Positions 25,231-34,742 are shown, counted from the stretch's first letter. The stretch is 64,000 nucleotides of DNA from Bacillota bacterium (GCA_023443625.1 JAEZTQ010000098.1:1-64000), one strand, 5' to 3'. Notes: generated from the letters alone by a model not told the origin. Made by a program: numbers and translations.

Positions 25231-27024
25231 ATGTTATTAAGAGAATATCTCCATCATCATAGATTAATTCCCGATGGGTCAATGGGAACCTATTATTCTG
25301 CTATTGTGAATGAGCCTGGGGCTGTGTCAGAGTATGCTAACCTAACAGACCCTAATAGAATCAAAAGTATTCATAGGGATTATATAGCAGCAGGGGCAGG
25401 TATGCTTCGTACGAATACCTTCGCAGCTAATCGGGCAGTTCTAGGAGTGGATTTTAAGGAACAAAGAGAATTAATCAAGGCGGCTTGTTTCATTGCCAAA
25501 GAAGCAGTAAGGGAGTCTTCTAAGGAAGAGGAGAGGCATCCTATTTGGATATTGGGAGACATAGGGCCGATACCTGAGAATGGAGAGACCAAGGAAGAAG
25601 AGGTTATAGATGAATACAAGAGGATGTGTGATGTTTTTCTTGAGGAAGGCTTGGATGGAATTCATTTCGAGACATTTCCCAGTACTCATTATATTAACCA
25701 ACTGGTTTCGTATATCAAGGATAAGAATAAAGATTTTTTTATACTGGTAAGCTTTTCAGTGAATAAGAATGGATATACAGAGGCAGGAATAAGCGCCGCT
25801 AGAATACTATCACAGGTTAGTCAGATAGAGGAGATAGATGCTTGTGGACTTAACTGTGGAATTGGTTCAGGGCATATGTATCAGATATTAAAGAAGGTTG
25901 TTTTTCCAGTGAATAAATTTATCTATGCTGCACCTAATGCAGGATATCCGGAGCAAATGCAAAACCGGATGGTTTTTATGGATAATGCAGCTTATTTTGC
26001 AGGAAATATGAAGAGAATAGCTGAGCTTGGTATAGATATTATTGGTGGTTGTTGTGGTACTACTCCAGAATATATTGCTGATTTGACTAAGACGATTGAT
26101 ATAAATGTAGAAGCCTTCCCTTATCGACAGAAGAAGTCTGAAATCTCTGACAAATTTATTCCAATTAAGGAAAATGATTTTTATGCCCAGTTGGAGAAGG
26201 GAAAAAAGGTAATTGCAGTTGAACTTGATCCACCTTATGATGCAGATATAGACAAGGTTATGGAATGCGCTCATCTACTTAAATCAAGTGGTGCAGATAT
26301 TATTACCTTGGCAGATTCCCCTATGGGAAGAAGCCGGGTAGATTCCGTATTAATGAGTATAAAAATTGCAAGCGAGGTAGGCTTAAATGTTATGCCCCAT
26401 ATCTGCTGTAGGGACCGTAATATGATATCCATGCGTTCCACTATGCTAGGGGCATATATTCATGGAATTAGAAATCTTCTATTAGTAACAGGAGATCCCG
26501 TACCGGGAGATAGCAGATTAAAAACCACAGGTGTCTTTGATTATAATTCCATTCGTTTGATGGAATATGTGAAGGAGATGAATGAGGAGCATTTCACCTC
26601 GGAACCCATTTACTATGGTGGAGCCCTTAATTATGGGAGGGGTAATATAGATAAGGTAATTGAGCGGATAAAGCGTAAAATTGACGCAGGAGCGAAGTAT
26701 TTCCTAACCCAACCCATTTATTCGAATGAGGATGTTGATAGGATTAGAAGCATTAAGGAAAAGGTGGATACTAAGATTTTATGCGGTATTATGCCTTTAG
26801 TTAGCTATAGAAATGCTTGCTTTATTAAAAATGAAATTACTGGTATCAATGTACCCGATGAAATAGTTAATAAATATCATCCGGATATGTCAAAAGAGGA
26901 GGCTGAGCAGGTGGCAGCAGAGATTTCTCGCAATATTATGGAGCTTCTTGACCCCATTGCTGATGGATATTATTTTATGCTTCCCTTTAACAGGGTAAGT
27001 CTCATGGATAAGATTTTAAGATAA
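25231..27024 (+). CDS. Homocysteine S-methyltransferase / methylenetetrahydrofolate reductase fusion
   Basis: 597 residues with two enzymes in one chain. Residues 1-290 are a BhmT/MetH-type homocysteine-binding barrel, with zinc ligands in ACGLNCGIGSG and GGCCGTTP (272-279). Residues about 310-597 are a MetF-type FAD barrel (VIAVELDPPYDADIDK, FLTQPIYSNED). This is the YitJ/MetF-BhmT architecture. AGGAGGA precedes the ATG. The next gene, 25 bp on, is MetH. Together they reduce CH2-THF to CH3-THF and pass the methyl group to homocysteine. No SAM riboswitch is visible upstream. Confidence 0.92.
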   Translation: MLLREYLHHHRLIPDGSMGTYYSAIVNEPGAVSEYANLTDPNRIKSIHRDYIAAGAGMLRTNTFAANRAVLGVDFKEQRELIKAACFIAKEAVRESSKEEERHPIWILGDIGPIPENGETKEEEVIDEYKRMCDVFLEEGLDGIHFETFPSTHYINQLVSYIKDKNKDFFILVSFSVNKNGYTEAGISAARILSQVSQIEEIDACGLNCGIGSGHMYQILKKVVFPVNKFIYAAPNAGYPEQMQNRMVFMDNAAYFAGNMKRIAELGIDIIGGCCGTTPEYIADLTKTIDINVEAFPYRQKKSEISDKFIPIKENDFYAQLEKGKKVIAVELDPPYDADIDKVMECAHLLKSSGADIITLADSPMGRSRVDSVLMSIKIASEVGLNVMPHICCRDRNMISMRSTMLGAYIHGIRNLLLVTGDPVPGDSRLKTTGVFDYNSIRLMEYVKEMNEEHFTSEPIYYGGALNYGRGNIDKVIERIKRKIDAGAKYFLTQPIYSNEDVDRIRSIKEKVDTKILCGIMPLVSYRNACFIKNEITGINVPDEIVNKYHPDMSKEEAEQVAAEISRNIMELLDPIADGYYFMLPFNRVSLMDKILR

Positions 27025-27049
27025 GAGGAAGGATGGGAAGGGATTTATC

Positions 27050-29551
27050 ATGACCAATATAGAATTTGTAGAAATGATTAAAAGAAGAATTGTTATTTTA
27101 GATGGGGCGACGGGAAGTAATTTGCAGCAAAAATACCATATGCCCACAGGAGTATGCCCTGAGGATTGGATTTTAAAAAATCCCAAGGCTTTGATTGAGC
27201 TTCAATGTGAGTTTTTGAAAGCAGGTTCGGATATTATCCTAGCACCAACCTTTACAGCAAATCGGATTAAATTAGCAGAATATGGCCTGGAAAAGCAGAT
27301 TAAAGAGATAAATCAGAGTCTTATTGCTTTATCAAAGGAAGCGGTGAAACAATATCAAAGTGAAACGGGAAATACCCGAAAGGTATATATTGCTGGTGAT
27401 TTGACAATGACCGGGGAGCAAGTAGAGCCCATTGGAACCCTGGCTTTTGAAGAATTGATAGAGATTTATAAGGAACAGTTGAGTTATATACTCCTAGAGG
27501 GTGTGGACTTAATTATTGTTGAGACAATGATGAGCCTTCAAGAGTGCAGAGCAGCTGTTTTAGCAGTGAAGGAAAGCTGTGACCTTCCAGTGATAGTATC
27601 CCTCACCTTTGATGAGAATGGCAGGACATTGTTTGGTACGGACCCTAAGACTGCAGTTATCGTTCTTCAAAGTATGGGAGTGGATGCAGTCGGTGTAAAC
27701 TGTTCCACCGGACCTGATAAGATGGTAGACATTATCCGTCAGATGAAGGAGTATGCATATATTCCTATTATGGCAAAGCCCAATGCAGGGCTTCCGAAAT
27801 TAGTTGATGGAAAGACCCTTTTCCCCATGGAACCAGAAGAATTTGCAACTGAAATGGCTAAGGTTGTAGAAGCAGGAGCTAACCTTGTTGGTGGTTGCTG
27901 TGGCAATACACCGAGACATATCAAGTACTTGGTGGAAAAAGTTAAGAATATGAACCCCCTGCCAAGTAAAGATAAGCACATCAGAGCATTAACAACGGAA
28001 AGAAGGACTGTTGAAATTCCACTGGAGGGACCATTTATTATAGTTGGGGAGAGAATTAATCCCACGGGTAAAAAGGATTTACAAACAGAGCTAAGGGAAG
28101 GCTGTTATGATATTGTGATGGATATGGCACAGGAACAGGAGGAATTAGGAGCCAGTATCCTGGATATTAATGTGGGAATGAACGGTATAGATGAGAGGAA
28201 AGTAATGCTGGAAGCTATGCAGGAGATTATATCCAGTAGTAAATTGCCTTTATGTATAGATTCAAGCCATGTAGAAGTGATTGAAGCTGCTTTACGTATC
28301 TATCCTGGTAGAGCTTTAATTAATTCCATCTCTTTTGAGAAAGAAAAATTTGAAAGGCTAATTCCCATAGCTAAGAAATATGGTGCTATGTTTATCCTAC
28401 TGCCTTTATCAGCGCAAGGTCTTCCTAAGAATATAGAGGAGAAGAAGGAAATTATTCATAAAATTATAGATAGGGCTTATGCCTGGGGATTAACGAACGA
28501 GGATATTATTATTGATGGGCTTGTCAATACAGTGGGTGCAAATAAAGCAGCTGCCATAGAGGCTCTTCAGACCATAAGATATTGTAAGGAGGAATTAGGG
28601 GTTGCAACGATAATAGGCTTATCTAACATTTCCTTTGGTCTTCCTGAGCGTTCCTTTATTAATAGTACCTTCCTAGCCTTTGCTATCAATTCCGGACTTA
28701 CCATGGCAATAGCAAATCCCTCCCAAGATTTACTGGTTAATACAGCCCTAGCCGCAGATTTGCTTCGTGGGGTAGAGGAGGGGGCAGAGAACTATATACA
28801 GAGAGTTACCAAAGGAGTAGGTATACAGTCCTCTAATAAGGCTAAGCCTATGATAGGTAAACCCATGGAGAAAGACACAGAAACACAGAATAAAGCCTTA
28901 GATAAGAATTTGTCTCTGTCCGAGAGTAGAAAGGTAATCTATGATACAGTAATTAAGGGGAATAAAAAGAATATCCTTGAATTAGTAGATAAGGAGCTTA
29001 GCGCTGGTGTATTACCGGAGGAATTGATTGAAGAAGTCTTAATACCTGCCATCACTGAGGTGGGTAGTTTATATGATCGCCAAATATATTTTCTTCCTCA
29101 GTTAATTATGGGGGCAGAAACTATGAAGAAAGCCATTGATTACCTGGAACCAAAGTTACAGAAAAAGCAGGGAGACAGTAAAGGAACTATCGTGATTGCT
29201 ACTGTGGAAGGTGATATTCATGATATAGGTAAAAATCTCGTGACACTAATGCTAAGTAATCATGGATTTCGTGTAATTGATCTTGGCAAGGATGTAGCTT
29301 CTGCTAAGATAATTAATGTAGCTAAAGAAGAGAAGGCAGATGTTATTGCTCTGTCAGCCCTTATGACTACCACTATGGTGAAAATGAAGGAGGTTATTAC
29401 CTTAGCCAAGGAAGCTGGCTTAACTTCAAAGATAATTATTGGAGGCGCAGTAATTACAGAAGGCTATGCAAAGGAAATTGGAGCCGATGGTTATTCACTG
29501 GATGCCCAAAGTGCAGTAACCTTAGTGAAAGAACTTCTGAAGAACAATTAA
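27050..29551 (+). CDS. metH: Cobalamin-dependent methionine synthase lacking the reactivation domain
   Basis: 833 residues. Homocysteine domain 1-300 (zinc ligands in GVNCSTG and GGCCGNTP), pterin-binding domain about 325-580 (VGERINPTGKK), B12 cap about 640-720, B12-binding domain 715-833. The cobalt ligand is H724 in D722-I-H724-D-I-G727. The AdoMet-binding reactivation domain of long MetH proteins is absent, so a separate reductive activator must serve it (inference). It lies in an operon with the MetF fusion; both proteins carry a homocysteine-methyltransferase domain. Confidence 0.94.
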   Translation: MTNIEFVEMIKRRIVILDGATGSNLQQKYHMPTGVCPEDWILKNPKALIELQCEFLKAGSDIILAPTFTANRIKLAEYGLEKQIKEINQSLIALSKEAVKQYQSETGNTRKVYIAGDLTMTGEQVEPIGTLAFEELIEIYKEQLSYILLEGVDLIIVETMMSLQECRAAVLAVKESCDLPVIVSLTFDENGRTLFGTDPKTAVIVLQSMGVDAVGVNCSTGPDKMVDIIRQMKEYAYIPIMAKPNAGLPKLVDGKTLFPMEPEEFATEMAKVVEAGANLVGGCCGNTPRHIKYLVEKVKNMNPLPSKDKHIRALTTERRTVEIPLEGPFIIVGERINPTGKKDLQTELREGCYDIVMDMAQEQEELGASILDINVGMNGIDERKVMLEAMQEIISSSKLPLCIDSSHVEVIEAALRIYPGRALINSISFEKEKFERLIPIAKKYGAMFILLPLSAQGLPKNIEEKKEIIHKIIDRAYAWGLTNEDIIIDGLVNTVGANKAAAIEALQTIRYCKEELGVATIIGLSNISFGLPERSFINSTFLAFAINSGLTMAIANPSQDLLVNTALAADLLRGVEEGAENYIQRVTKGVGIQSSNKAKPMIGKPMEKDTETQNKALDKNLSLSESRKVIYDTVIKGNKKNILELVDKELSAGVLPEELIEEVLIPAITEVGSLYDRQIYFLPQLIMGAETMKKAIDYLEPKLQKKQGDSKGTIVIATVEGDIHDIGKNLVTLMLSNHGFRVIDLGKDVASAKIINVAKEEKADVIALSALMTTTMVKMKEVITLAKEAGLTSKIIIGGAVITEGYAKEIGADGYSLDAQSAVTLVKELLKNN

Positions 29552-29600
29552 ACACAATTAAGCCGTCCTAAAGTCGTAAACACATGAATTTATTACAAGT

Positions 29601-29663
29601 CAATAATAATTTATCGATAAACGATAAAATATTATTGACTTTCGTTTTATCCTGTGATATATT
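29601..29663 (+). promoter_or_regulatory. Promoter and palindromic operator of the DUF2975/XRE operon
   Basis: TTGACT (29635-29640), 17-bp spacer, TATATT (29658-29663). Just upstream lie the palindrome TTTATCGATAAA (29610-29621) and outer arms CAATAATA/TATTATTG (29601, about 29629). Position before the -35 box suits an activator or repressor, perhaps the XRE protein encoded in the operon. Confidence 0.65.
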
Positions 29664-29765
29664 AATCCCGAAAGAAGAGGTAATTAATATATGTGTTTAG
29701 TAGGTTGTTTCTGAAGCTGTACTGAATACATAATCGCAACAAAATAAAGGTTTGGAGGATTATTT

Positions 29766-30215
29766 ATGAGTAAAAGCCTCTTGGTTAGATTTACAAAAAT
29801 CTTACTGGATGTCATGTTTTATGCTGGAATTATTATATGTGTTACAGTACCCTGGATTTTTAAGTTTGTTGGGAGATATTATAGTATTTTCCAGCGTTAC
29901 TATGTACCTTTTTGCATTATTTTTATGATATCAGGAGTATTTGCACTTATTATTTTGTGGGAGCTTCGCAATATGTTTAAAACCGTAATAAAGGAAGATC
30001 CCTTTGTAATTGGTAATGTTAAGTCCCTCAAACGAATGGGTATCTGTGCTTTTATCATCTCTGCTTGCATGGCTTTTCGACTTGTTTTTGTTCTTACGCC
30101 AGCGGCCATGGTATTAGTAACGGTATTTTTAATTGCTGGATTATTCTCCATGGTCCTCTCCCAAGTCTTTGACAAGGCAGTAACTTATAAACTAGAGAAT
30201 GACTTTACCATCTAA
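29766..30215 (+). CDS. DUF2975 membrane protein
   Basis: 149 residues with four predicted TM helices (about 12-32, 48-66, 92-110, 117-135). The conserved loop FKTVIKEDPFVIGNVKSLKRMG between helices 2 and 3 is typical of DUF2975. TTTGGAGG precedes the ATG. DUF2975 genes recur beside a YozG-like XRE regulator, as here 18 bp downstream, suggesting the membrane protein and regulator act as a pair. The signal is unknown. Confidence 0.85.
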   Translation: MSKSLLVRFTKILLDVMFYAGIIICVTVPWIFKFVGRYYSIFQRYYVPFCIIFMISGVFALIILWELRNMFKTVIKEDPFVIGNVKSLKRMGICAFIISACMAFRLVFVLTPAAMVLVTVFLIAGLFSMVLSQVFDKAVTYKLENDFTI

Positions 30216-30233
30216 GGCTAAGGAGGTTCCTAT

Positions 30234-30443
30234 ATGATAGTAATTAATTTGGATGTAGTCATGGCGAAGAGGAAGATGGGATTAACAGAACTTGCGCAGG
30301 AAGTAGATATCACCTTGGCTAATCTTTCCATCCTTAAGAATAATAAAGCGAAAGCAGTACGTTTAAGCACCTTAGACGCAATCTGTAAGGCCTTAAACTG
30401 CCAGCCGGGGGATATTCTAGAATATATAGAGGAGAGTGAATGA
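30234..30443 (+). CDS. XRE-family regulator, YozG-like
   Basis: 69 residues, a single Cro/C1-type helix-turn-helix: MAKRKMGLTELAQEVDITLANLSILKNNKAKAVRLSTL, then LCQPGDILEYIEE-type end. AAGGAGG precedes the ATG. It overlaps the next gene by four bases (ATGA). It is the usual partner of DUF2975 proteins and may bind the palindrome upstream of the operon. Confidence 0.88.
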   Translation: MIVINLDVVMAKRKMGLTELAQEVDITLANLSILKNNKAKAVRLSTLDAICKALNCQPGDILEYIEESE

Positions 30444-30889
30444 TGTTAAAAGGAAGTAAGGGAAAGTATCTAGCAATCATTATAATCCTATGCTTTGGCA
30501 CACTCATCTTTCTCTTCGGCTGTTTTGTCAGGGTAAAAGTAGATACGCCATTAAAACATAGAATAATCGAGGTTGTGGAAGAGTCCCAGATGATAGATTT
30601 TAGAGAGTTAACCAATTTTAATTGGGATGAGATGTATGTATTTATGCCCTACGCTAATCCCAAGGATATTTTAAAGAAAGATGGGATAAAAGTGGGTTTG
30701 GGCGATTTCTCCATTGAACTTCTAGATACAATCATCATGATTGGATTTGTAGGGGAAAAAAGACTAATAACTTATGTGGAATTGCCTATAGATATCAAGA
30801 AAGAGGAGTTTAATCAGACAGTTAAAAAATATACAAGAGAAGAAGGCAAATTTGTAATAACACAGGATTATAAGATCATATTTCATTAA
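30440..30889 (+). CDS. Hypothetical exported or membrane-anchored protein
   Basis: 149 residues. One N-terminal TM or lipoprotein-like segment at about 9-28 (IIIILCFGTLIFLFGC, with a cysteine near its end) is followed by an extracytoplasmic domain of 120 residues without a recognised family. A lipobox is possible (LFGC) but not ideal. The ATG overlaps the XRE stop codon, so it is translationally coupled to the regulator. Confidence 0.65.
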   Translation: MMLKGSKGKYLAIIIILCFGTLIFLFGCFVRVKVDTPLKHRIIEVVEESQMIDFRELTNFNWDEMYVFMPYANPKDILKKDGIKVGLGDFSIELLDTIIMIGFVGEKRLITYVELPIDIKKEEFNQTVKKYTREEGKFVITQDYKIIFH

Positions 30890-30912
30890 ATTAAGAAGAT
30901 AGGAGGATTAAT

Positions 30913-32433
30913 ATGGAACAACTAAATACTGTTCTTCCGAAAGAAACGGAAGAGCTTGAGACAGGAAAGACCCAAGAATCTCCCCTGCTTGTTAAAGTGC
31001 GTCAAAAATTTGAAATCTACGGAGGATGTTGTCTATTCTTTGGAATACTGTTAGCTCTCCTATTTTATAAGGCTGGGGTTGGGTTAAACCTATTTGTTTT
31101 TAGCTTAGCTATTCTTTGTTTGTTTACTCTTATAATGAAGGGATTATCCATCCAGGTGAAGCCTATGACAAAGTTCTATTATATCATCATTGTTTTCCTT
31201 GGTTTATCCTCACTTTGGACTTCCAGTGGAACTTTGCATTTTTTTAATATTATAGGAATTCTACTTTTATTGGATTTAATCCTGCTCACACAATTTAACA
31301 GGACAAGAGAGTGGGATTTTATGAAATATGTGGTAAAGATGTTGGGAATGATTTTTAAATCCTTACTATGTATTCCAAGACCTTTTTGTGATAGTGGAAG
31401 CTTTCTTTCAAAGTCCAGCTTACTAAAAAGTAAAGTGGTTCGCAATATTTTGCTTGGAATACTCATCGCAATACCCTTATCCTTCTTTATCCTATTTTTA
31501 CTTTCTAATGCAGATCTACTTTTTATGGAAATGACAAACAGGGTATTTGGGAGGCTTTTCTCTGGAGATATTTTAGCGGTAACTTTTATTATATTTTATG
31601 GTTTTATTGTTAGTTACACCGTTTTGTGTGGGTCTATTCAACAGGCAAGTGAGGATAAGAGTAAGTTGGCAAAGAAGGCGGATGCATCCATCGCTATTAC
31701 TTTTATGACTGTATTATGTTTTATATATATGATCTTTTGCCTCATACAGGTAGTATATTTATTTACCAATGGTTTATTTGTGCTGCCTCAGAACTTTACC
31801 TTTGCAGAATATGCAAGAAGAGGTTTTTTTGAACTCTTGGCTGTTACCATCTTTAATATTGTTCTGATGTTATTTACGAATGCCTGCTTTAAGGAGAGTA
31901 AGCTCTTAAAATTTTTGATTACCCTGATGACAATATGTACTTATATTATGATTGCTTCAGCAGCTTACCGAATGCTGCTGTACATTGATGCATATCATCT
32001 GACATTTTTAAGGGTATTTGTTCTGTTTCTACTGGTGATAGATGGGCTGGTACTGGCAGGCATTATTATTTCCCAGTATCAGAAGAGATTTCCTCTCTTC
32101 CCTTATTGTGTAGCAGTTGTTTCCCTATGTTATATCCTCTTTGTCTTTGCAAAACCTGATGCCTATATTGCATCTTATATAATTAATCAAAAGGAGAAGC
32201 TAAACGAGGCGGATATAAGCTATCTGACCAGTGATCTCTCCTTAGATGCAGCACCCTATGTCATACCTATTTTAAAGGTGGAAGATAAATGGGAAGAGGG
32301 AATAGGTCATGTGGTTATAGAAGAACACTATAAAGACTATTATGAAAGAAGAATAGCAAGAGTAGCAAATAAAATGGGAATAAGAGATTTCAACTATGCT
32401 ACCCAGAAAGCAATAAAACAACAAAACCAATAG
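30913..32433 (+). CDS. DUF4173-type polytopic membrane protein
   Basis: 506 residues with about 12 TM helices and a C-terminal soluble segment of about 80 residues. The motif FNIVLMLFTNACFKES and AYRMLLYIDAYHLTFLRVF match the DUF4173 family as I recall it. AGGAGG precedes the ATG. It closes the DUF2975/XRE operon 23 bp after the hypothetical protein. Function unknown, possibly envelope-related. Confidence 0.75.
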   Translation: MEQLNTVLPKETEELETGKTQESPLLVKVRQKFEIYGGCCLFFGILLALLFYKAGVGLNLFVFSLAILCLFTLIMKGLSIQVKPMTKFYYIIIVFLGLSSLWTSSGTLHFFNIIGILLLLDLILLTQFNRTREWDFMKYVVKMLGMIFKSLLCIPRPFCDSGSFLSKSSLLKSKVVRNILLGILIAIPLSFFILFLLSNADLLFMEMTNRVFGRLFSGDILAVTFIIFYGFIVSYTVLCGSIQQASEDKSKLAKKADASIAITFMTVLCFIYMIFCLIQVVYLFTNGLFVLPQNFTFAEYARRGFFELLAVTIFNIVLMLFTNACFKESKLLKFLITLMTICTYIMIASAAYRMLLYIDAYHLTFLRVFVLFLLVIDGLVLAGIIISQYQKRFPLFPYCVAVVSLCYILFVFAKPDAYIASYIINQKEKLNEADISYLTSDLSLDAAPYVIPILKVEDKWEEGIGHVVIEEHYKDYYERRIARVANKMGIRDFNYATQKAIKQQNQ

Positions 32434-32509
32434 TCTGGAAAATACCAAACCAGAAAAATAAGGAAAAATAATAAAAAACCCAATTAACAGTTTTAAAACC
32501 CATAAAATG

Positions 32510-32518
32510 TGGTATAAT
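32510..32518 (+). promoter_or_regulatory. Extended -10 promoter
   Basis: TGGTATAAT is a perfect extended -10 element; no good -35 lies at the right distance. The predicted start (about 32525) falls inside the left arm of the inverted repeat that begins at 32515. Confidence 0.6.
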
Positions 32519-32651
32519 CGTGATAAGCGAAGAGCCATGAAATCTAGAATACGTGGGGAAACATTTATGTTTCCCAGCGTATTCTAGATTTCATGGCGTG
32601 AGCAACGCGTGCTGATAGCCTTCGGCTGGCAGCTAGAGCTTATCACGATTA
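32515..32651 (+). repeat. 137-bp branched inverted repeat before the glycosyltransferase genes
   Basis: The outer arms TAATCGTGATAAGC (32515-32528) and GCTTATCACGATTA (32638-32651) are perfect complements. Inside, 32534-32553 pairs perfectly over 20 bp with 32578-32597. That stem is topped by GGGAAACAT/ATGTTTCCC. A second hairpin at 32611-32633 has an AGCC-UUCG-GGCT cap. The three-way shape closes one base before the AAAGGAAAGG ribosome site of the next gene. It may be a leader RNA or a MITE-like insertion. Confidence 0.7.
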
Positions 32652-32665
32652 AAGGAAAGGATATA

Positions 32666-33625
32666 TTGCAGTCGATGGAAGAAACAAATGTAAATATGAA
32701 TAAGACAAGCTATTCGGTGGATGTTATTATACCAACCTATCACTCAGATGATAAATTTATACAGCTTTTAACCATGCTATATAAGCAAACAGTGAAACCA
32801 AGCCGAGTGATTATACTTCACACAGAGGACTTTCCTGGTGAGGAACAGCCATTGCCGAATATAACAGATAGCAATATAACCGTGGTTCCTATAAGCAAAC
32901 AATCCTTTGACCATGGCAGCACTAGAAAATATGGGGCATCTCTGTCTAATGCTGATATAGTTATGTTTATGACCCAGGATAGTATACCGGTAGATGAATA
33001 TCTTATAGAAAAATTACTGGAGCCTTATACAGATTCTAAGGTGTCAGCTACTTATGCAAGGCAGTTACCCCAGGAGAAGGCAGACTTATTAGAAAGATAT
33101 GTTCGTCATTTTAATTATCCCAAGACGAGTAGGGTTAAGTCCTTAAAGGATTTGGACGAACTGGGAATTAAAACTTTCTTTTGCTCTAATGTTTGCGCCA
33201 CTTACCGTAAATCCACTTATGATGAACTAGGTGGTTTTGTAGATAAGACTATATTTAATGAAGATATGATTATGGCTGCAGGTATGGTTCGTGGAGGATA
33301 CAGTATTGCTTACTGCGCCGAGGCTAAGGTTATCCATTCACATAATTATTCTTATCTGCAACAATTTACAAGAAACTTTGACCTAGGTGTATCCCACAAT
33401 CAGTATCTTGAGGTTTTCTATGGGGTAAAATCTGAGTCTGAGGGAATGAAGCTTGTTAAGAATTCAATTAATTATTTAATAAAAAAGAAAAAATATTATT
33501 TGATACCGGACCTCGTTATAAATAGTGGCTTTAAATTTATGGGATATCAATTGGGCCTGCGTTATGATATCTTGCCCAAAAAATTAGTGGTTCGTTGCAG
33601 TATGAATAAGGGATATTGGAGCTAA
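32666..33625 (+). CDS. GT2 glycosyltransferase (rhamnosyltransferase-like)
   Basis: 319 residues from the TTG at 32666, six bases after AAAGGAAAGG; the ATG at 32675 is the alternative. A longer frame back to 32609 lies inside the inverted repeat. GT-A fold features: VDVIIPTYHSDD at the N-terminus, FMTQDSIPVDEYLIEKL as a DxD-like nucleotide-sugar site, and FNEDMIMAAGMVRGGY acceptor region. Similar proteins transfer rhamnose or related sugars to cell-surface polysaccharide. The acceptor is not known. A second GT2 gene follows 32 bp later. Confidence 0.85.
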   Translation: MQSMEETNVNMNKTSYSVDVIIPTYHSDDKFIQLLTMLYKQTVKPSRVIILHTEDFPGEEQPLPNITDSNITVVPISKQSFDHGSTRKYGASLSNADIVMFMTQDSIPVDEYLIEKLLEPYTDSKVSATYARQLPQEKADLLERYVRHFNYPKTSRVKSLKDLDELGIKTFFCSNVCATYRKSTYDELGGFVDKTIFNEDMIMAAGMVRGGYSIAYCAEAKVIHSHNYSYLQQFTRNFDLGVSHNQYLEVFYGVKSESEGMKLVKNSINYLIKKKKYYLIPDLVINSGFKFMGYQLGLRYDILPKKLVVRCSMNKGYWS

Positions 33626-33657
33626 GTAGATTGTATGAATAATGGAGATGCTATGTC

Positions 33658-34590
33658 ATGAGTACAGTAGCAGTAGTGATGACAACTTATAATGGTGAGA
33701 AATATGTGGGAGAGCAGATTACATCCATACTATCCTCCTCCTATCAGGATTTTGAAATCTTTATTTATGATGATGGTTCAAAGGATCAGACCCTATCTAT
33801 TCTACAGGAATATGAAAGACAATATCCAGAGAAGATTCATGTAACCCAGAATGAGATAAATTTAGGTGTTACTGCTAATTTTTTGTATGCTTTAAGTCGT
33901 ACCACTATGGATTATATTATGTTTTGCGATCAGGATGACGTATGGAATTCTAATAAAATTGCTTTGACATTAAAAAGAATGAGACATATGGAAGCACAAA
34001 TTGGTAAGGATAAGCCCCTGGCTGTTTTTACAGATGCTTGTATTGTTGACCAGGAGTTAAATTCCATTAGCCCCTCTTTTTTTGCTTCAGAGCACTTAGA
34101 TCCTGGAAAAATAGACCTGCCTCATATTTTAATGGAAAATAAATTAATTGGTTGTACAGTGATGACCAATGCAGCGCTACGCAAGATATTGCAAAGCAGC
34201 ACCAATCTGCCTAAGCTAGCTAGATTCCATGATTGGTGGGTTGCCTTAATAGCAGCGGCTTTTGGAAAGATTGGATTTGTTCATGAAAGTACTCTCTTAT
34301 ATCGTCAACACGGCGGCAATGTGGTTGGGGGTAGGGGTTTTTATGCCTATGTAAAAAACAGACTTGCCACCTTTAAGGAGCAAAAACAAGCATTGCTTGG
34401 TCTGCAGCAGCAGGCAAAGGAATTTCTAACCTTATACAAGGATATGCTTTCTGATGAGAATAGGAAGGTTCTTAAAGCCTTTTCAGAATTAGATTCTATG
34501 AGTTTTGTAAAGAAGAGAAGAGTACTTATTCATTATGGTTTTATGAAGTCGGGTTTGTTTCGCAATATAGCACTTTTTCTGCTTATCTAA
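33658..34590 (+). CDS. GT2 glycosyltransferase
   Basis: 310 residues. VAVVMTTYNGEKYVGEQI, IYDDGSKDQT and MFCDQDDVW (the DxD metal site) mark a GT-A family 2 enzyme, close in pattern to RgpB-type rhamnosyltransferases. FHDWWVALIAAAFGK lies in the acceptor half and LLYRQHGGNVVG follows. The C-terminal ~70 residues form a helical tail. Probably co-transcribed with 32666-33625 for surface glycan assembly. Confidence 0.85.
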   Translation: MSTVAVVMTTYNGEKYVGEQITSILSSSYQDFEIFIYDDGSKDQTLSILQEYERQYPEKIHVTQNEINLGVTANFLYALSRTTMDYIMFCDQDDVWNSNKIALTLKRMRHMEAQIGKDKPLAVFTDACIVDQELNSISPSFFASEHLDPGKIDLPHILMENKLIGCTVMTNAALRKILQSSTNLPKLARFHDWWVALIAAAFGKIGFVHESTLLYRQHGGNVVGGRGFYAYVKNRLATFKEQKQALLGLQQQAKEFLTLYKDMLSDENRKVLKAFSELDSMSFVKKRRVLIHYGFMKSGLFRNIALFLLI

Positions 34591-34671
34591 AATGTCTTGA
34601 ATGAATTTTTATGCAATACTTTAGTGATTTAAAACATTAATAAATTTATGTGAATAGCCTGCCTACAATAC

Positions 34672-34700
34672 TTGACAAATAGAAATCTTGCTGATACAAT
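34672..34700 (+). promoter_or_regulatory. Promoter of ilvN-ilvC
   Basis: TTGACA (34672-34677), exactly 17 bases, TACAAT (34695-34700). The predicted start is near 34707. Confidence 0.75.
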
Positions 34701-34742
34701 TACTTAAAACTTAATAAAGATAACTTTTTATACAGCAACAGA

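Noticed and set aside
32515..32651. Known ribozyme or riboswitch (hammerhead, twister, HEARO-type)
   Set aside because: CTGATA resembles part of a hammerhead core, but the required CUGAUGA/GAAA arrangement is absent, and no other known core was recognised.
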